Shown piece after piece: positions 21,441 to 31,477 of a stretch of DNA of 64,000 nt. Where the stretch lies: contig VSDK01004644.1 of NCBI GenBank assembly GCA_009767595.1, positions 86,122 through 150,121 of the forward strand, in the 5' to 3' direction. The notes under the pieces were generated by a model. The model had not been told where the DNA came from and made no database searches. It saw nothing but the letters and a program-made list of their open reading frames with translations. Position 1 is the first letter of the stretch, and each line of letters opens with the position of its first letter. This DNA is from Symbiodinium kawagutii (taxonomy: Eukaryota > Sar > Dinophyceae > Suessiales > Symbiodiniaceae). The position numbers and the translations under genes are program-made.

Positions 21441-23429
21441 CGTCGCCGTGGTAGTCGCAGTGCAGTGGTTGCAGGAACTGCCAGGCTCAAGTCCTGGACA
21501 TGTTTCTGAGCCGCAGCTCGCTGGTGACCCCAAACTAGCTCAAGATCCCTCAACTTTCGCGGGTCCGCGCGCGGATTTTGCACAAACGATGTATCCTCAA
21601 GCCGATTAGTTGCCTTGAAGCTATGCTTGATTTGGATACGTTGTATTGTATTGTTGCATCTTGACGCCCACTCTCCAGCCCATCTCTGTCCTTCAGTCAT
21701 GCTTATCACCCCATTCACCCACTCGTAAACGAACGAGAATCAAAAGCTAGACGTAGCTAATGGCCAGCTATTCCATGCTTGAATGTCATATCCACCTATC
21801 CACTGTGCTTCTTCATGCGCACTTTCCTGCTATTTTGATGGTGCCGCTGCTTTTGTTGCCGTTTCTTGCCGGTGGTGGACGTTGGTAGGTGGTGATGGCC
21901 TTAGTATCCAAAACCCTCCAGAGTTCAGAATTTGTCTTCCCAGCTTTGGTGAAGGTACGTAGCACAACATACACAACATACATACACAATCTTTGTATCA
22001 ACGAGTGGACGCTGAGCCAGGTGTTTCTGATGGATGGACGCCCCTTCTCCACAAGGCGAAGGGGAGATCATCATTTAGTATCGACAGAAAAGAATCCGAT
22101 TTTTCTTAGGAATCCTAGAAACAAAATTTTCAGATGCCAAACGCCCTTCCTCTTGATATGCCGGGAGCTTGAAAAATCTTGAAAATCTAGAAGCAGAGAC
22201 TGTGACAGAGTGAATGAGTGATAGAGTCAATGAGTGTCTTCAATGAGTGTGGAGCTTCAAGAAGTTGGGTCGGTGGAATGTACAAAGATTTCTCTAATAT
22301 TCCTTTTCTGGAAACCAACCAATCCGTATCCTGAGTTCGTGACTGGAGACCGATGCCTTTCAAGTTGGAGGCAGAGCAAAGATTCTGCCACCAGAGCTGT
22401 TCGTAGGAAATCAACTGGTCTGAGGTTGCTGAACGTTGGTTCCCGGACTCAAGGAATGGTACAGTTAAACTGTCACATCATGTCAGCTCCCCTCCATGTC
22501 CTTATTTTGACGCAGAGAGAGCATGAGCAGCGGACAAACAGAGGTGCAGGAGGTTGCTAGGCTGTCCGGGGAGGAAGATCTTTGCACCCATACTTTGGCA
22601 AGATCTCTACGCAAAGTCAACTTGCACACGATATTTAGATATATTTAGGCTGAATAGTGCACCCGATAAGTTGTTATTTTTCCCAGCGCAGCCCTTGAAT
22701 GTGCTGCCCTAGACTAGACCACTCCTATTGCAGCAAGAATATCATGCTTTGCCTTTCGGACAGGCTAAGTATAAGAACGACTGGTCACAAGATGTCGCAA
22801 GTAAATGCAAGTGACTACTACGATACGAGCATGGCCTTGGGTTTTGGCACAGAAATGGATGGGGGCAGGAAAGGCATCAAAGAGGTACACCAGAGCTATC
22901 GACAAGCTGACAGAAATGATGTCCCACCACCGTAGGGGCCTCGACTCATCCAGCTTCTCTGTAGCCGTTTAGGGCTCAGCATGTTCAGTTTCACAGAAGT
23001 TTCTCAAACCGCTCAAAGTGGCCGTCTCGACGATGATGTGAAGAGGCTGCCACTGCTTTCTAGTTGATCAAAGCAATGGCTCAATCTCCTGCCATGTTGG
23101 AATGGCCCAATCTCCAGCCATGTTGGTGATGGTTTATTGATATTAAGGAAACCATAAAGCATCTATTGGTCAACACACCGAAGAACCATTTCTGGACTTT
23201 TTTGATGGACCTGGGTGGAACAGATGTCAGATGACCCTCTAGGCTGGCAAAGCAATCTGCTTTGAGCGTGCAAAACTTAGAGAATGGGTTTCCTTGGGTT
23301 TGCACTTAGTAAAGTGAACGTAAACTGTCAGTATCGATCAATTCTTAGTACAGATCATCAGATTGTAAACCAATTCGGTGCGATTGTAAATTGTTGGATC
23401 TGGATGCGCAGTTGCCATTGGCTGCTCAC

Positions 23430-23598
23430 CAAAGCTTGACCTTCAGAGCTGAGCACTGCACCGGTCTCTGCAGCACCTAAGGCATTGCGTGAGAACTGGA
23501 CATGCTTCTCCTGAAAGCAGCGTCGGGCGGCCCTGTAAAGCTGGTTACGCAGCAGGGTGCGGACCATTGGTGGCCACGAAGTGAGCCCCGTGCGGCTT
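23430..23598 (-). CDS. Exon-like segment, hypothetical protein (minus strand)
   Basis: Minus strand, from a CATCCAG acceptor-like site (23598/23599) to a GCTTTG/GTGAGC donor (23430/23429). The frame reads MVRTLLRNQLYRAARRCFQE then NALGAAETGAVLSSEGQAL with G/C-rich third positions. The N-terminus is basic and amphipathic, so an organelle-targeted protein is imaginable but unproven. The plus strand has a competing frame at 23502-23813. Confidence 0.4.
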
Positions 23599-23879
23599 CT
23601 GGATGTACAACAAAGGTACAGGATGTTAGGACGATTTCACTACATTCAAACAAGCACTCGGAGGGTTGGAAGTTCTCCAGAGTCACAGGTTCCATGCATC
23701 AAAGTTTGCACAAAGCCCAGAGAACGGATGATGTATTTCCATTCTCATTTCTCAATGATTCTTGCTCCAGTTGTCATCAGCATCTCATTGGTTGTCGATT
23801 TCTTGTTGGCTAAGCACTCAGCAAGCACTCCAAAGTGGAAATCTTGTCGTTTTTGGTTGACTTCTTGGTTGATTTCTGG

Positions 23880-24025
23880 TAAATGGTTGGTTAATGGTTG
23901 TTTACCGGTTACTGTAATGGTCGGTTGTTACGCTGTTGATGGCTGGTCAATGGTTGGTGAATTCTTGGTCAGTGGTTGCTTAATGGTTGGTTGTGACGCT
24001 GTTACTGGTTGGTCAATGGTTGGTT
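23880..24025 (+). repeat. Diverged tandem duplication, GGTTGGTTAATGGTTG type
   Basis: A block of about 64 bp containing GGTTGT.ACGCTGTT and GGTCAATGGTTGGT occurs twice (about 23918-23960 and 23982-24022), within shorter TGGTTGGT words. Confidence 0.7.
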
Positions 24026-24402
24026 CTTTCTCCAGGTTTCACAGCGCACAGCTGTGGTTGCCGTGAGGTTTTATCCGCCCCCGCGTGCAGCTGCACCTAG
24101 CGAAGGTTCCAGGTGCCACTTCTTTTGTCGGGGGCAGAAACAAATTCTGCTAGCCATGGGACATGACAGATATGACAGATTCGCCCTCCACTGAGTTTCT
24201 GTTGAAACTTCTTGAAATTGTTTTGTCCCAACGTCAAAGCTTCTTTTCATCTCTTAACTTCAGGGCCTGCTGAATTTGTTGGGTGTTGTTGATATTGCAC
24301 TCATGGACACTGGACATGGCATTGCCCAGCGCGCAGTGTGGTGCCGATGCATAGCGGCTCAAATGTTTTACTCTTTGCCTAATTGCGAAGCCACCGTAGC
24401 GC

Positions 24403-24711
24403 ATGGCAGACAGCAATTGCGAGGCGCGAGGCTATGGTCACATGCACACAGCGCTTCGCAACGTAGCAAGGATCCGTGCCGAATCTGGGACCGCTGATCC
24501 AAGGCGATTGAAAAGGCCATGGCAGAAGCAGGCCCTCCGTGGGATAAACAAAGAACGGGATACCATCCATATTATACATATTGATATCATACCCTCACCA
24601 ATTTCCTCTATTGGTATGGAAGAACTTAGGGCACAGAATTGGGACATTGATCGAAGACCCCTTATTGGCCAGGGGATTTCATATCCCGTCATATCCCCAT
24701 ATAGACAGTAA
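24403..24711 (+). CDS. Short ORF, hypothetical protein, 102 aa
   Basis: ATG 24403 follows an in-frame TAG at 24397-24399; the frame ends at TAA 24709-24711. It begins MADSNCEARGYGHMHTALRN, then has a basic stretch (RRLKRPWQKQALRGINKERD) and an Ile-rich second half. It is coding-like in the first 55 residues only. No family recognised; a host exon read into an intron would explain the change of character. Confidence 0.35.
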   Translation: MADSNCEARGYGHMHTALRNVARIRAESGTADPRRLKRPWQKQALRGINKERDTIHIIHIDIIPSPISSIGMEELRAQNWDIDRRPLIGQGISYPVISPYRQ

Positions 24712-26097
24712 ATCACCACCTGATGAGCAACTGATGGCGAGTTCCTCTTGGCTCACTATTCCAGCCTTTCTAAGCACTCCAGCTCCCAGAGAGCCATCAC
24801 TCTGACAGTGCACGTCTTGCTGGTGGCAGGACCTGAGAAAGATGGCAGCGCTGGTGCCGCAGTTCCTCCTGTCCAGTCACTTCGCTTTGTGAGGACGTGG
24901 GGACACAGGTAGTGTCACATCAAAGGGTAAGGGAACTGACAGCGAACCGTGAAGGTCTTGAAAGATTTCCTGGCAGATTGTGTAGCACTTCTTGGTTCAA
25001 CGGTTGGTGAAAGATGTTTAAAGATGTTTAAAGTTCCGTCAATTCTGGAGTCCATGCTGTGTGCAAAACACGGTGCAGGAGCTCTGGCACAGAGAATGAG
25101 GCGGACCGAGGGGGTCAAAACTTGAGCCCCCTTGTAAGGACGGGGCATAAAGTATGAAATTGCAGCATGCATAATTAACCCAGATACACATAAGGACTTG
25201 CATAATAGGTACCAGTATCATTTGATATGCAGATATGTATTGGCATATGTATTTCTGTACATGTGCACACTTATCTGCCTATGACGCGCATTTGTGCATA
25301 GAGAGGTACAGATGCATTTCTTTTTTTACATTAATGCACATATACATACAAGCACGAATATGTTTTTTCATACAGTTAAACATATGTATATGCGTGCATA
25401 AAAGAATGTGATTTCTGATGCATATGTGGAAATCAAACGCCTGACACTTGGTTGAAGAAGTATGTTCATGCACTTAGGTTTGAGCATGTTTTAGCATGTT
25501 TTAGCATATCCGTCGGTTGTAAGACTGCAGAAGATCGCAACAGAATCGGTTTGGCAAACATCCAACGGACTACCTCTTCGATCCTGAGCCGCGGACATCA
25601 TTGCAAGCGGACCGCAGGCGAAATCTCAAATCATTGACTCGTCGGGGGCACCCAACTGCTATTGAACCTGTCAGTATGCGACATTTTACTGGTAACTATT
25701 GCTAGAATAAACCCCCAGATTTGATGGTAAATCACCCAGTGGCCAAGATTTGATGCCTTGGGTCTTCCACATGTTGGAGTCAGGTCGGTTTCGCTCCTGC
25801 TTGTCGGAACCGCCCTGCACTACCTTTTCTCCAGCTGGTTATCTCTGGGTGATTTGTGGATCTCCCATGAGGGTTCCAATGAATCTACGAAGGTTTCCAG
25901 GTTAATATCCCAGTGTTTCGAGCTGTTCACCTGGAGTCATGTGCTGAGGACAGCGTCAGCTGTGCCCGGTCAAGTTCTTTCGTACCAAACTCAGGGCTGC
26001 GCTTGTGCGGCTGCGAGAAACTCACTGTATACCTTCCCGGAGACTTCTGTGGTATCCTGCTGGTTGAAACTTGTTTATCTTTGCCGGTCAAATTGAT
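24712..26097. other. Mostly non-coding region
   Basis: ATGCATATGTAT-rich DNA at 25200-25450. Competing 60-110 codon frames at 25758-26100 show no domain. Confidence 0.4.
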
Positions 26098-26820
26098 ATG
26101 ATTAAGTTGGAGATGGCTTTTCAACATTGTGCTGGGACTGCAGTCGCGGAGTGGCGCAGAAGATTTTTGTGCAATGTTTCTATGCACCGAAAGGACTGCG
26201 GAAGGTGTGATATCGCGGAAGCTGCGGTGCACTTCAAACCATGGAAACAAATCACGATAGCTTGCCTTTTCAAGCTGGCAAAAGCAGAAGTCTTTCAGGA
26301 AAAAGCTCTGGATGTCAGTATCTTCTGCATGGTTGAAGCAGCAGGTCTCGTTTCCACTCAATTTTTGCACTTCAAGCAACTTTGTTATCTTGCTGCTTCA
26401 CCCTGCTTCACTGCTTCCCCCTGCTTCCCCCTGCTTCACCATTTGGATCTCTTTGGCAAGTTCTTTTTCCTGCAGACGAGAAGAAAAGCACCACTTGACC
26501 AAGGCCAGAAGTGGGACCTCAGCTGGGTGATGCCCAAATCCAGGGCCAAGGGTCCGTACCTCAGTTGCTCAAAGGTTAGGAGTTCCTCCTTGGAGAAAAG
26601 TGTAGCGCAAATTCATGACACCAGTGGCGAAAAGTCGCCAGTGAGCATCCTATTCCACGGCAATCCCATGGCAATCCGAGTTTTGTTTGGCAGCTCTTGT
26701 TGCGATGGTCGTCCCTTTGGAATTTCTGGGCCCTCCTCTTGGCCGCCAAGGCCGCCACCCCAGAAAGCTGCACCCCCGACTTTGGCCACGTGCGAAAGCC
26801 TGGAGGGTGTACTGGCTTAA
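26098..26820 (+). CDS. Longest non-transposon ORF on one frame, hypothetical, doubtful
   Basis: 240 codons from ATG 26098 to TAA. It includes repeated Ser-Pro-Cys-Phe from a GCTTCCCCCT tandem stretch (26393-26440) and a Pro-rich C-terminus. Only short parts (LAKAEVFQEKALDVSIF) look protein-like. A chance frame through an exon plus low-complexity DNA is likely. Confidence 0.2.
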   Translation: MIKLEMAFQHCAGTAVAEWRRRFLCNVSMHRKDCGRCDIAEAAVHFKPWKQITIACLFKLAKAEVFQEKALDVSIFCMVEAAGLVSTQFLHFKQLCYLAASPCFTASPCFPLLHHLDLFGKFFFLQTRRKAPLDQGQKWDLSWVMPKSRAKGPYLSCSKVRSSSLEKSVAQIHDTSGEKSPVSILFHGNPMAIRVLFGSSCCDGRPFGISGPSSWPPRPPPQKAAPPTLATCESLEGVLA

Positions 26821-27591
26821 ACAGAGGCTTCATCGTGGGCTGTGCATTGGTTATGCTATCATCAACCAACTATGATGTACTGCCATGATGACAATACCCA
26901 TGGTTATACATGATGGTACATTGGTTATACATTATTGTTATACATGGGCCATTGTTTGATACTACACCCATGTATAACCAAAGGTTATTTGGTTATCAAG
27001 TTGATGGCAATCAACATGCCATGACCAATAATTGGCGATCAGTAGTTGGAGTCAATGAGTGCCAGTAGTAGAGCGACAACGGTTTCTTGCTCGACCACCT
27101 AATAATTGATCGATAGTATCATTGCATGTGCTAGAAGCTGGTGGATCGCGAATGAGGGGACATGTCACTTCAAAGATTATATGGCTGTGGGTCAAAACCC
27201 TGTACCCCTGCTTCCCATACCATTAACCTTTGTTTTCCTTATTTTTCCTCGTGATTATCCCCCATTATTGGTTGGTTAATATTGACCCACAGACATATAG
27301 TTCACGGGTCGAGACTTGGAATATGAGGTGTCTTTATTAATAAGTCTCATGAATTCCTACTAGCAGATGGTCATGTAGACATAGGGTTACGGTAGCAAGC
27401 TGTCAGCCGTCAAGCTATCAGCAACTGTCCATGATCATCATTCTAATCCAATCATGAAACCTGAGCATCTGCGGGGCATGGCTTTAGAAACAACTCACGA
27501 GCGGTCCAAACGAATACAACAAGGTACAATAAGCAGTCCGAATCCTAGTGTACGTTCGTATACACAGCACATACCACATAAGAATAGCAAT
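26821..27591. other. Non-coding region upstream of YR element 1
   Basis: Holds CATGGTTATACATGATGG-type words (26870-27010) and the second 120-bp MITE copy. No gene seen. Confidence 0.5.
27179..27298. mobile_element. MITE-like element, ATATGGCTGTGGGTCAA family, copy 2 (inverted)
   Basis: 120 bp, the same length as copy 1. Left end ATATGGCTGTGGGTCAA is perfect; right end TTGACCCACAGACATAT has one mismatch. Its reverse complement aligns internally with copy 1 (TCAATATTAACCAACCAA near the end), so it is inverted relative to copy 1. Confidence 0.8.
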
Positions 27592-27654
27592 GTGTAGTGG
27601 AACTCGTTCCTCGGAATGTCATGACCGAACGAACAGCCACTGGGTTCAAGTCAT
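27592..27654 (+). repeat. Split direct repeat A1 of element 1
   Basis: 63 bp, identical to 33943-34005. It contains ATGTCATGACCGA (27616-27628), also found in the A repeat of element 2. Confidence 0.95.
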
Positions 27655-28942
27655 GAATCAGGGGCAGGTAGCTTCGCCTTCGATCGCCATGGCGGACCTC
27701 CAGGCCCTTTCTGGACTAGCTGGGTTGACTCCCCAGCTAGGGTTGGCCCTGGAGGAGTTAGGTTGGAACATCCAGAGGTTTGGAACTCTGGATGGGGTGG
27801 AGGAAGAAGTGCTGGAGCACATAGCTTCAGCACTGGAAGAGAAGTTGGGACATTGCGTGGATGTCGGTGATCTGCAGAAGCTTGTGGATGTCTGCAGCAA
27901 AGCAGCCGAGGTGTCCTGGCGTGTGGAAGCGAGGTCTTCGGAGTCTGGGCTGATGGAGGCCCATTTGATTAAGGCTATGGAGGATAGCCTTAATGAGGCA
28001 AGGGGGTACGCTGCGAAGAAGTTGCTGGAGCAGGTACCGTCCAAGGGCACAGCTGAAAGGAAGAAGTGGCCCACGAGGCTTCAGAGAAGGATGGAGGCAG
28101 CGGGAGACAACCAAGCGCTGCGGGAATCTGTCGAGAAGAGTGAAAGAGCTCGATGGATAGGAGAGTTGAGACAGCTGATGGCGGAGGCCAATCTGCCAGC
28201 TGTGGATGAGAACGCTGGGATAGCGCTGTCCCGGCGTTATGGCAAAGGAAGGAGAGTGTCCACGTTGCGTAAGCACGTGAAGACGTGGACAAAGGTGAGG
28301 GACTGGATGATGGCCACCTTTGGTCGCCCATGGCCTGAGCATTCCCAGGAGTTCGCCTTGTACCTGGAGAGCAGGGCTGATGAACCATGCGGTCGGACTG
28401 TGCCGGCCAGCATCTTTAAGACCCTCATGTTCTTGGAACATGCGGGAGAAGTTAAGTTGGAAGACCAGCTTAACAGGAGGCCAGCTGTGAAGAATGCGCT
28501 GGAAGAGATCAACCTTCAGCTGGCGGAGCAGGCCCCGGGGTTCACGCGAAGGGCCTGGCACATCCCGGTCAAGTTGGTGATCGAGATGGAGAAGATCGTG
28601 TTGGCTAGCACGATGAAGGATTTCGTGAGAGCCTACGCGTGGTACCGGCTGGTGAAGCTGTGGACCGGGATGAGGTTCTCGGACACGAAAGGCTTGTCCC
28701 AGAACACGTTGGAATGGGAAGCCTTTGGTCTGACAGCGGTCTTGACAAAGACGAAGACGTCAGGGCCGGGTAAGAAGGTGACCCTACTCAGAATCTGGGT
28801 GGGGACATCATGTTGGTTGCACGACCCAACATGGCTCTCCACAGGATTCGAACTGTGGCAGAGGATGATCAGGGGAGGACTGCGACTTTATGCTGCCCTG
28901 CCCGAACAGGAGGATGGATGGCTTCATCCGGCGAATGGCTAG
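27653..28942 (+). CDS. Tyrosine recombinase of element 1, N-terminal and first catalytic part (frameshifted)
   Basis: The integrase of the element: it should recombine a circular DNA copy into the host genome. ATG 27653 overlaps the end of A1; ATG 27689 is an alternative in the same frame, and the frame is open upstream only by chance. An N-terminal helical region is followed by a core-binding-like domain (about residues 195-275), then the catalytic domain with box I arginine in GMRFSD (R341, codon 28673) and the beta-hairpin lysine region LTKTKTSGPGKK. The frame then ends prematurely at TAG 28940-28942. The rest of the catalytic domain lies in the +1 frame from about 28876. Removing one G of the run 28872-28875 would join the two, so a one-base insertion or sequencing error is likely. 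Confidence 0.8.
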   Translation: MNQGQVASPSIAMADLQALSGLAGLTPQLGLALEELGWNIQRFGTLDGVEEEVLEHIASALEEKLGHCVDVGDLQKLVDVCSKAAEVSWRVEARSSESGLMEAHLIKAMEDSLNEARGYAAKKLLEQVPSKGTAERKKWPTRLQRRMEAAGDNQALRESVEKSERARWIGELRQLMAEANLPAVDENAGIALSRRYGKGRRVSTLRKHVKTWTKVRDWMMATFGRPWPEHSQEFALYLESRADEPCGRTVPASIFKTLMFLEHAGEVKLEDQLNRRPAVKNALEEINLQLAEQAPGFTRRAWHIPVKLVIEMEKIVLASTMKDFVRAYAWYRLVKLWTGMRFSDTKGLSQNTLEWEAFGLTAVLTKTKTSGPGKKVTLLRIWVGTSCWLHDPTWLSTGFELWQRMIRGGLRLYAALPEQEDGWLHPANG

Positions 28943-29474
28943 CTACTCCATCGCTAGTCAGTGCTCCCAAGCTCTCTTCTCGGAGATGTCTTGGGAGGCA
29001 CCGGATGGTGAGAAGGAACGGCTGCTGTTTGAGCCGGTGGGTCCGTTGTGGACCGAGCATTCGGAGAGGGCCACCATCCGCACCTGGGCAGAGGCAGCTC
29101 AGGTTCCTGAAGAGATCAGGAAAAAGATGGGCCGTTGGACTCCGAATGTGGGGCAGTCCTATGAGAGGACGGAGAGGGTCAACGTGCATGACGGAGAGGC
29201 TGGACAAGCTCGGGCTTCCAACCGAGGCAGTCCAGGATCAGATCGATCGCCTGGCTTGCTTTGGTCTGTATGGCCCTCCCACCAAAGTGAGGGCAAGCAG
29301 AGGCGGAGGCCACCACTGCAAAGCTTCCGCCACTTGTACACAAAGGAGAGCTTCAAGAACTGCGGCAACGATTTGAAGCTATTCACTATAAGCTGGAAGA
29401 CCGCGTCACTCCGGCTTCAGGCACCCTCGAAAATATGTTCGAGCAGGTGGAACAAGGAGAGTGGAAAAACATGA
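28876..29474 (+). CDS. Tyrosine recombinase of element 1, C-terminal catalytic part (shifted frame)
   Basis: Continues the recombinase in the next frame: FMLPCPNRRMDGFIRRMASY, then WTEHSERATIRTW with the H-x-x-R motif (His codon 29058, Arg 29067), GRW, and the nucleophile candidate Tyr in QSYERT (codon 29160). This completes the R...K...HxxR...W...Y signature when joined to the upstream frame. Beyond about 29190 the peptide loses character while the adjacent frame becomes Gag, so the functional recombinase end probably overlaps the gag start. The formal stop is at 29472-29474. Confidence 0.75.
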
Positions 29475-30319
29475 GCTTAGTGGAGTTCATGTCGAGGGAC
29501 GACGCCGACTCTGAGCCCCTGGGAGCAACTTTGGATCGCCAGGGGACTTTGAAGATTCGGAAGGGCCATGGAGAGAGCAAGCCTCCGAACACTCCGGAGG
29601 AATTCCGTCAGCGGATGAAGCTCCTGGCCCACACGTACATCATGACCCAGCTGAAGTTTCCCAACAAGGCGCAACTTAGCACCCTGTCACCCAACGTGTT
29701 CGCCAAGTACACCGACTATTTGTTGGGTGAACATGTTTGTGGCCTGAAGGCCAGGAACGAGAAGGACGAGGTGTTGTCATCACCTACCCTGAGCCTGGTG
29801 ATGAGTTATGATTACCAGGTGCGCAAGAAGATGACACGGATGATGAACAATGGAACATCCATGTCGGCAGCGTTGGATCAATGTGCTGAAGATCCAACGA
29901 TCAAAGAGCGATATTTCATCACCCCTGCAACTCTGAATGCAGCGGTGTCAGTACACGGCGGGGAGGGATCAGTGAGGTTGAAGTCAAGGACACCCCGTCG
30001 TGATGAAGGACGTTCAGAGGGGAGCCGTCGACCACAATCCCCGGAGTATGGACCACGTCGAAGCAAAGGTGGCAAAGGCAAGGGCCGTGGAGGCAAGGGA
30101 GCCAGTTCCAAGGCCTTGCACCACCGCACTCCCGATGGGAGAGCTATATGCTTTGCGTGGAACAATCGAGATCAGAGGTGCCGCTACAATTGTGGCAGGG
30201 TGCATGCGTGCCAAATCTGCTTCGGGTCTCACCCGGCCCACGCCTGTCCGAAGCGGGGAGAAGCAGCAGAGGCATCAGCCAGTGGTGGCAATGACACCGC
30301 CGGCAAGGGCTCCAACTGA
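29188..30319 (+). CDS. Gag-like protein of element 1, CCCH and CCHC zinc motifs (one frameshift)
   Basis: Structural nucleocapsid-type protein. ATG 29188 (MTERLDKLGLPTEAVQDQID) overlaps the recombinase end in another frame. At 29291-29293 (GGG) the frame moves by one base; the rest (AEATTAKLPPLVHKGELQEL onward) runs in frame to TGA 30317-30319. The central part (TPEEFRQRMKLLAHTYIM ... DPTIKERYFITPATL) aligns with Gag of element 2. A basic RGG/KGKGRGGKG tract follows, then a CCCH-like motif (CFAWNNRDQRCRYNCGRVH) and a CX2CX3HX4C knuckle (CQICFGSHPAHAC), both typical of nucleic-acid-binding Gag C-termini. It ends TAGKGSN just before the stop that separates it from the methyltransferase-like domain. 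Without the shift an internal ATG at 29435 gives 294 residues. Confidence 0.75.
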
Positions 30320-31477
30320 GGGGCGGGCAGCCCAGAGGCCACCTCACCTCTGGGAGTGCCAAGTAAAGAGGGGCACGGCGCAACGAACGTGGCAGATAGG
30401 AAATCTGTCACGAGGCAAGAGGTCACCGTGATGGAGGACCCAAAGCCTATCACGAAGGGTAAGAACACGGAGGGTATTCCCCCTTCCGTGCCATCCGCAA
30501 AGCGGACTCTGAGGCTCCTGTATGTTTTTGCAGGGGCTGAGCGACAGTCCTCCCTGGTGCACACGTTGCGCACCATCCTCCAAGACCACAGCTGCGACCT
30601 GGACGCTCTCGAGGTCGATTTAAAAAGAGGCGCTGAGTGGGACCTCACGTCTGACAAGCTGCAAGACAAACTCTTGTACCAAGTTAAGTCAGGTCACTTT
30701 CGTGCGGTGGTTTGCGCCCCCCCTTGCTCCACCTGGTCACGTGTCAGACATGCCAACTTGCGAGGTCCGCCACCACTCCGCAGCTTTGAGCATCCTTGGG
30801 GGTTTCCATGGGTCCGGAATCAATTCAAGTTTCAATTGGACTTAGGTAATACCTTGGTTAGGTTTGCGATCAAGGTTTGGGAGGCCGCTCATTTCACACG
30901 TTTCACTGTAGATGATTTTGAAATTTTCATCTTTGGGGAGCACCCTGAAGATTTAGGTCTTGTCACCAGGGAGGAGGACGGCCTTCAAATGCGGCCGGCT
31001 AGTATCTGGCAACTACCCAACTTGCGCACCCTGGTGACCGAGAGCCATGGCCATTTGCGGACTGTGGCTATTAACCAGTGTTGTTTCGGAGCAGCCTGGC
31101 GCAAGCCCACCAGGTTGATCACATCAAGTCTCCAGGTTTCCACCTGGGGATCTCAGGAATGGCCAAGCTTCGACTCCAACGGCACCTACATGGGCCCGTT
31201 GGCCAGCATCTGCTCGTGCCCCATTTCAACCTCGTTGGCTCGCAAGTCAAACAATGAGCCGTTCCGGACTACGGGCACAGATGCTTATCCCCCACAGATG
31301 GACCTGGCTCTAGCGCAGGCCATCGCCGATGCCTTTACTTCTCATCTCTGTCGTCCTCCTGCGGGGGGGAGAAAGGACGGCAGAAGGAAGTATCAAGCTG
31401 CGTGGACAGGAAGGAGGTCCAGGCAGATGGTTCGATGGCTGGTCCAATGGAGGACTCGGCGAAGGAGGCGTCCATGA
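30320..31477 (+). CDS. Methyltransferase-like domain of element 1 (same frame as gag, after TGA)
   Basis: Open in the gag frame directly after TGA 30317-30319. Expression could use readthrough or ATG 30431. It resembles a Rossmann-fold C5-cytosine methyltransferase: LLYVFAGAERQSS (motif I-like, about 30521), acidic LEVDL (motif II-like), CAPPCSTWSR with the catalytic-type Cys (codon 30725-30727), EHPEDLGL in the place of the ENV motif, and KPTR downstream. Length and motif spacing match element 2. The family assignment is by motif only; the usual PCQ and ENV residues are altered, so activity is uncertain. The frame runs into the RT frame by a -1 shift at a G7 run (31363-31369) and otherwise ends at TGA 31475-31477 in Arg-rich, non-homologous sequence. 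Confidence 0.65.
   Translation, partial: GAGSPEATSPLGVPSKEGHGATNVADRKSVTRQEVTVMEDPKPITKGKNTEGIPPSVPSAKRTLRLLYVFAGAERQSSLVHTLRTILQDHSCDLDALEVDLKRGAEWDLTSDKLQDKLLYQVKSGHFRAVVCAPPCSTWSRVRHANLRGPPPLRSFEHPWGFPWVRNQFKFQLDLGNTLVRFAIKVWEAAHFTRFTVDDFEIFIFGEHPEDLGLVTREEDGLQMRPASIWQLPNLRTLVTESHGHLRTVAINQCCFGAAWRKPTRLITSSLQVSTWGSQEWPSFDSNGTYMGPLASICSCPISTSLARKSNNEPFRTTGTDAYPPQMDLALAQAIADAFTSHLCRPPAGGRKDGRRKYQAAWTGRRSRQMVRWLVQWRTRRRRRP
31363..31369 (+). promoter_or_regulatory. G GGG GGG slippery heptamer, candidate -1 frameshift site
   Basis: Seven G in the gag/methyltransferase frame, phased as GCG GGG GGG AGA. Slipping back one base gives GAG AAA GGA, the frame of the RT. It fits the X XXY YYZ rule. 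A simple one-G deletion gives the same picture. Confidence 0.4.

Larger units (their letters stand above)
17919..23429. other. 5.5 kb region with repeats and no supported gene
   Basis: Contains the 12-bp array at 17995-18085; CTAGTTAACC/TAGTAGCCATT degenerate repeats at 18540-19120; (GTT)n at 21391-21440; and several short competing ORFs without domains. A small basic frame at 21222 (MRRKTQAERQRQ) ends near a GTGAGT donor and might be an exon. Otherwise nothing gene-like. Confidence 0.4.

Noticed and set aside
27548-27652. Extended N-terminus of the element 1 recombinase from an ATG at 27548
   Set aside because: It would begin outside the element and read through the A1 repeat; ATG 27653 or 27689 is more reasonable.
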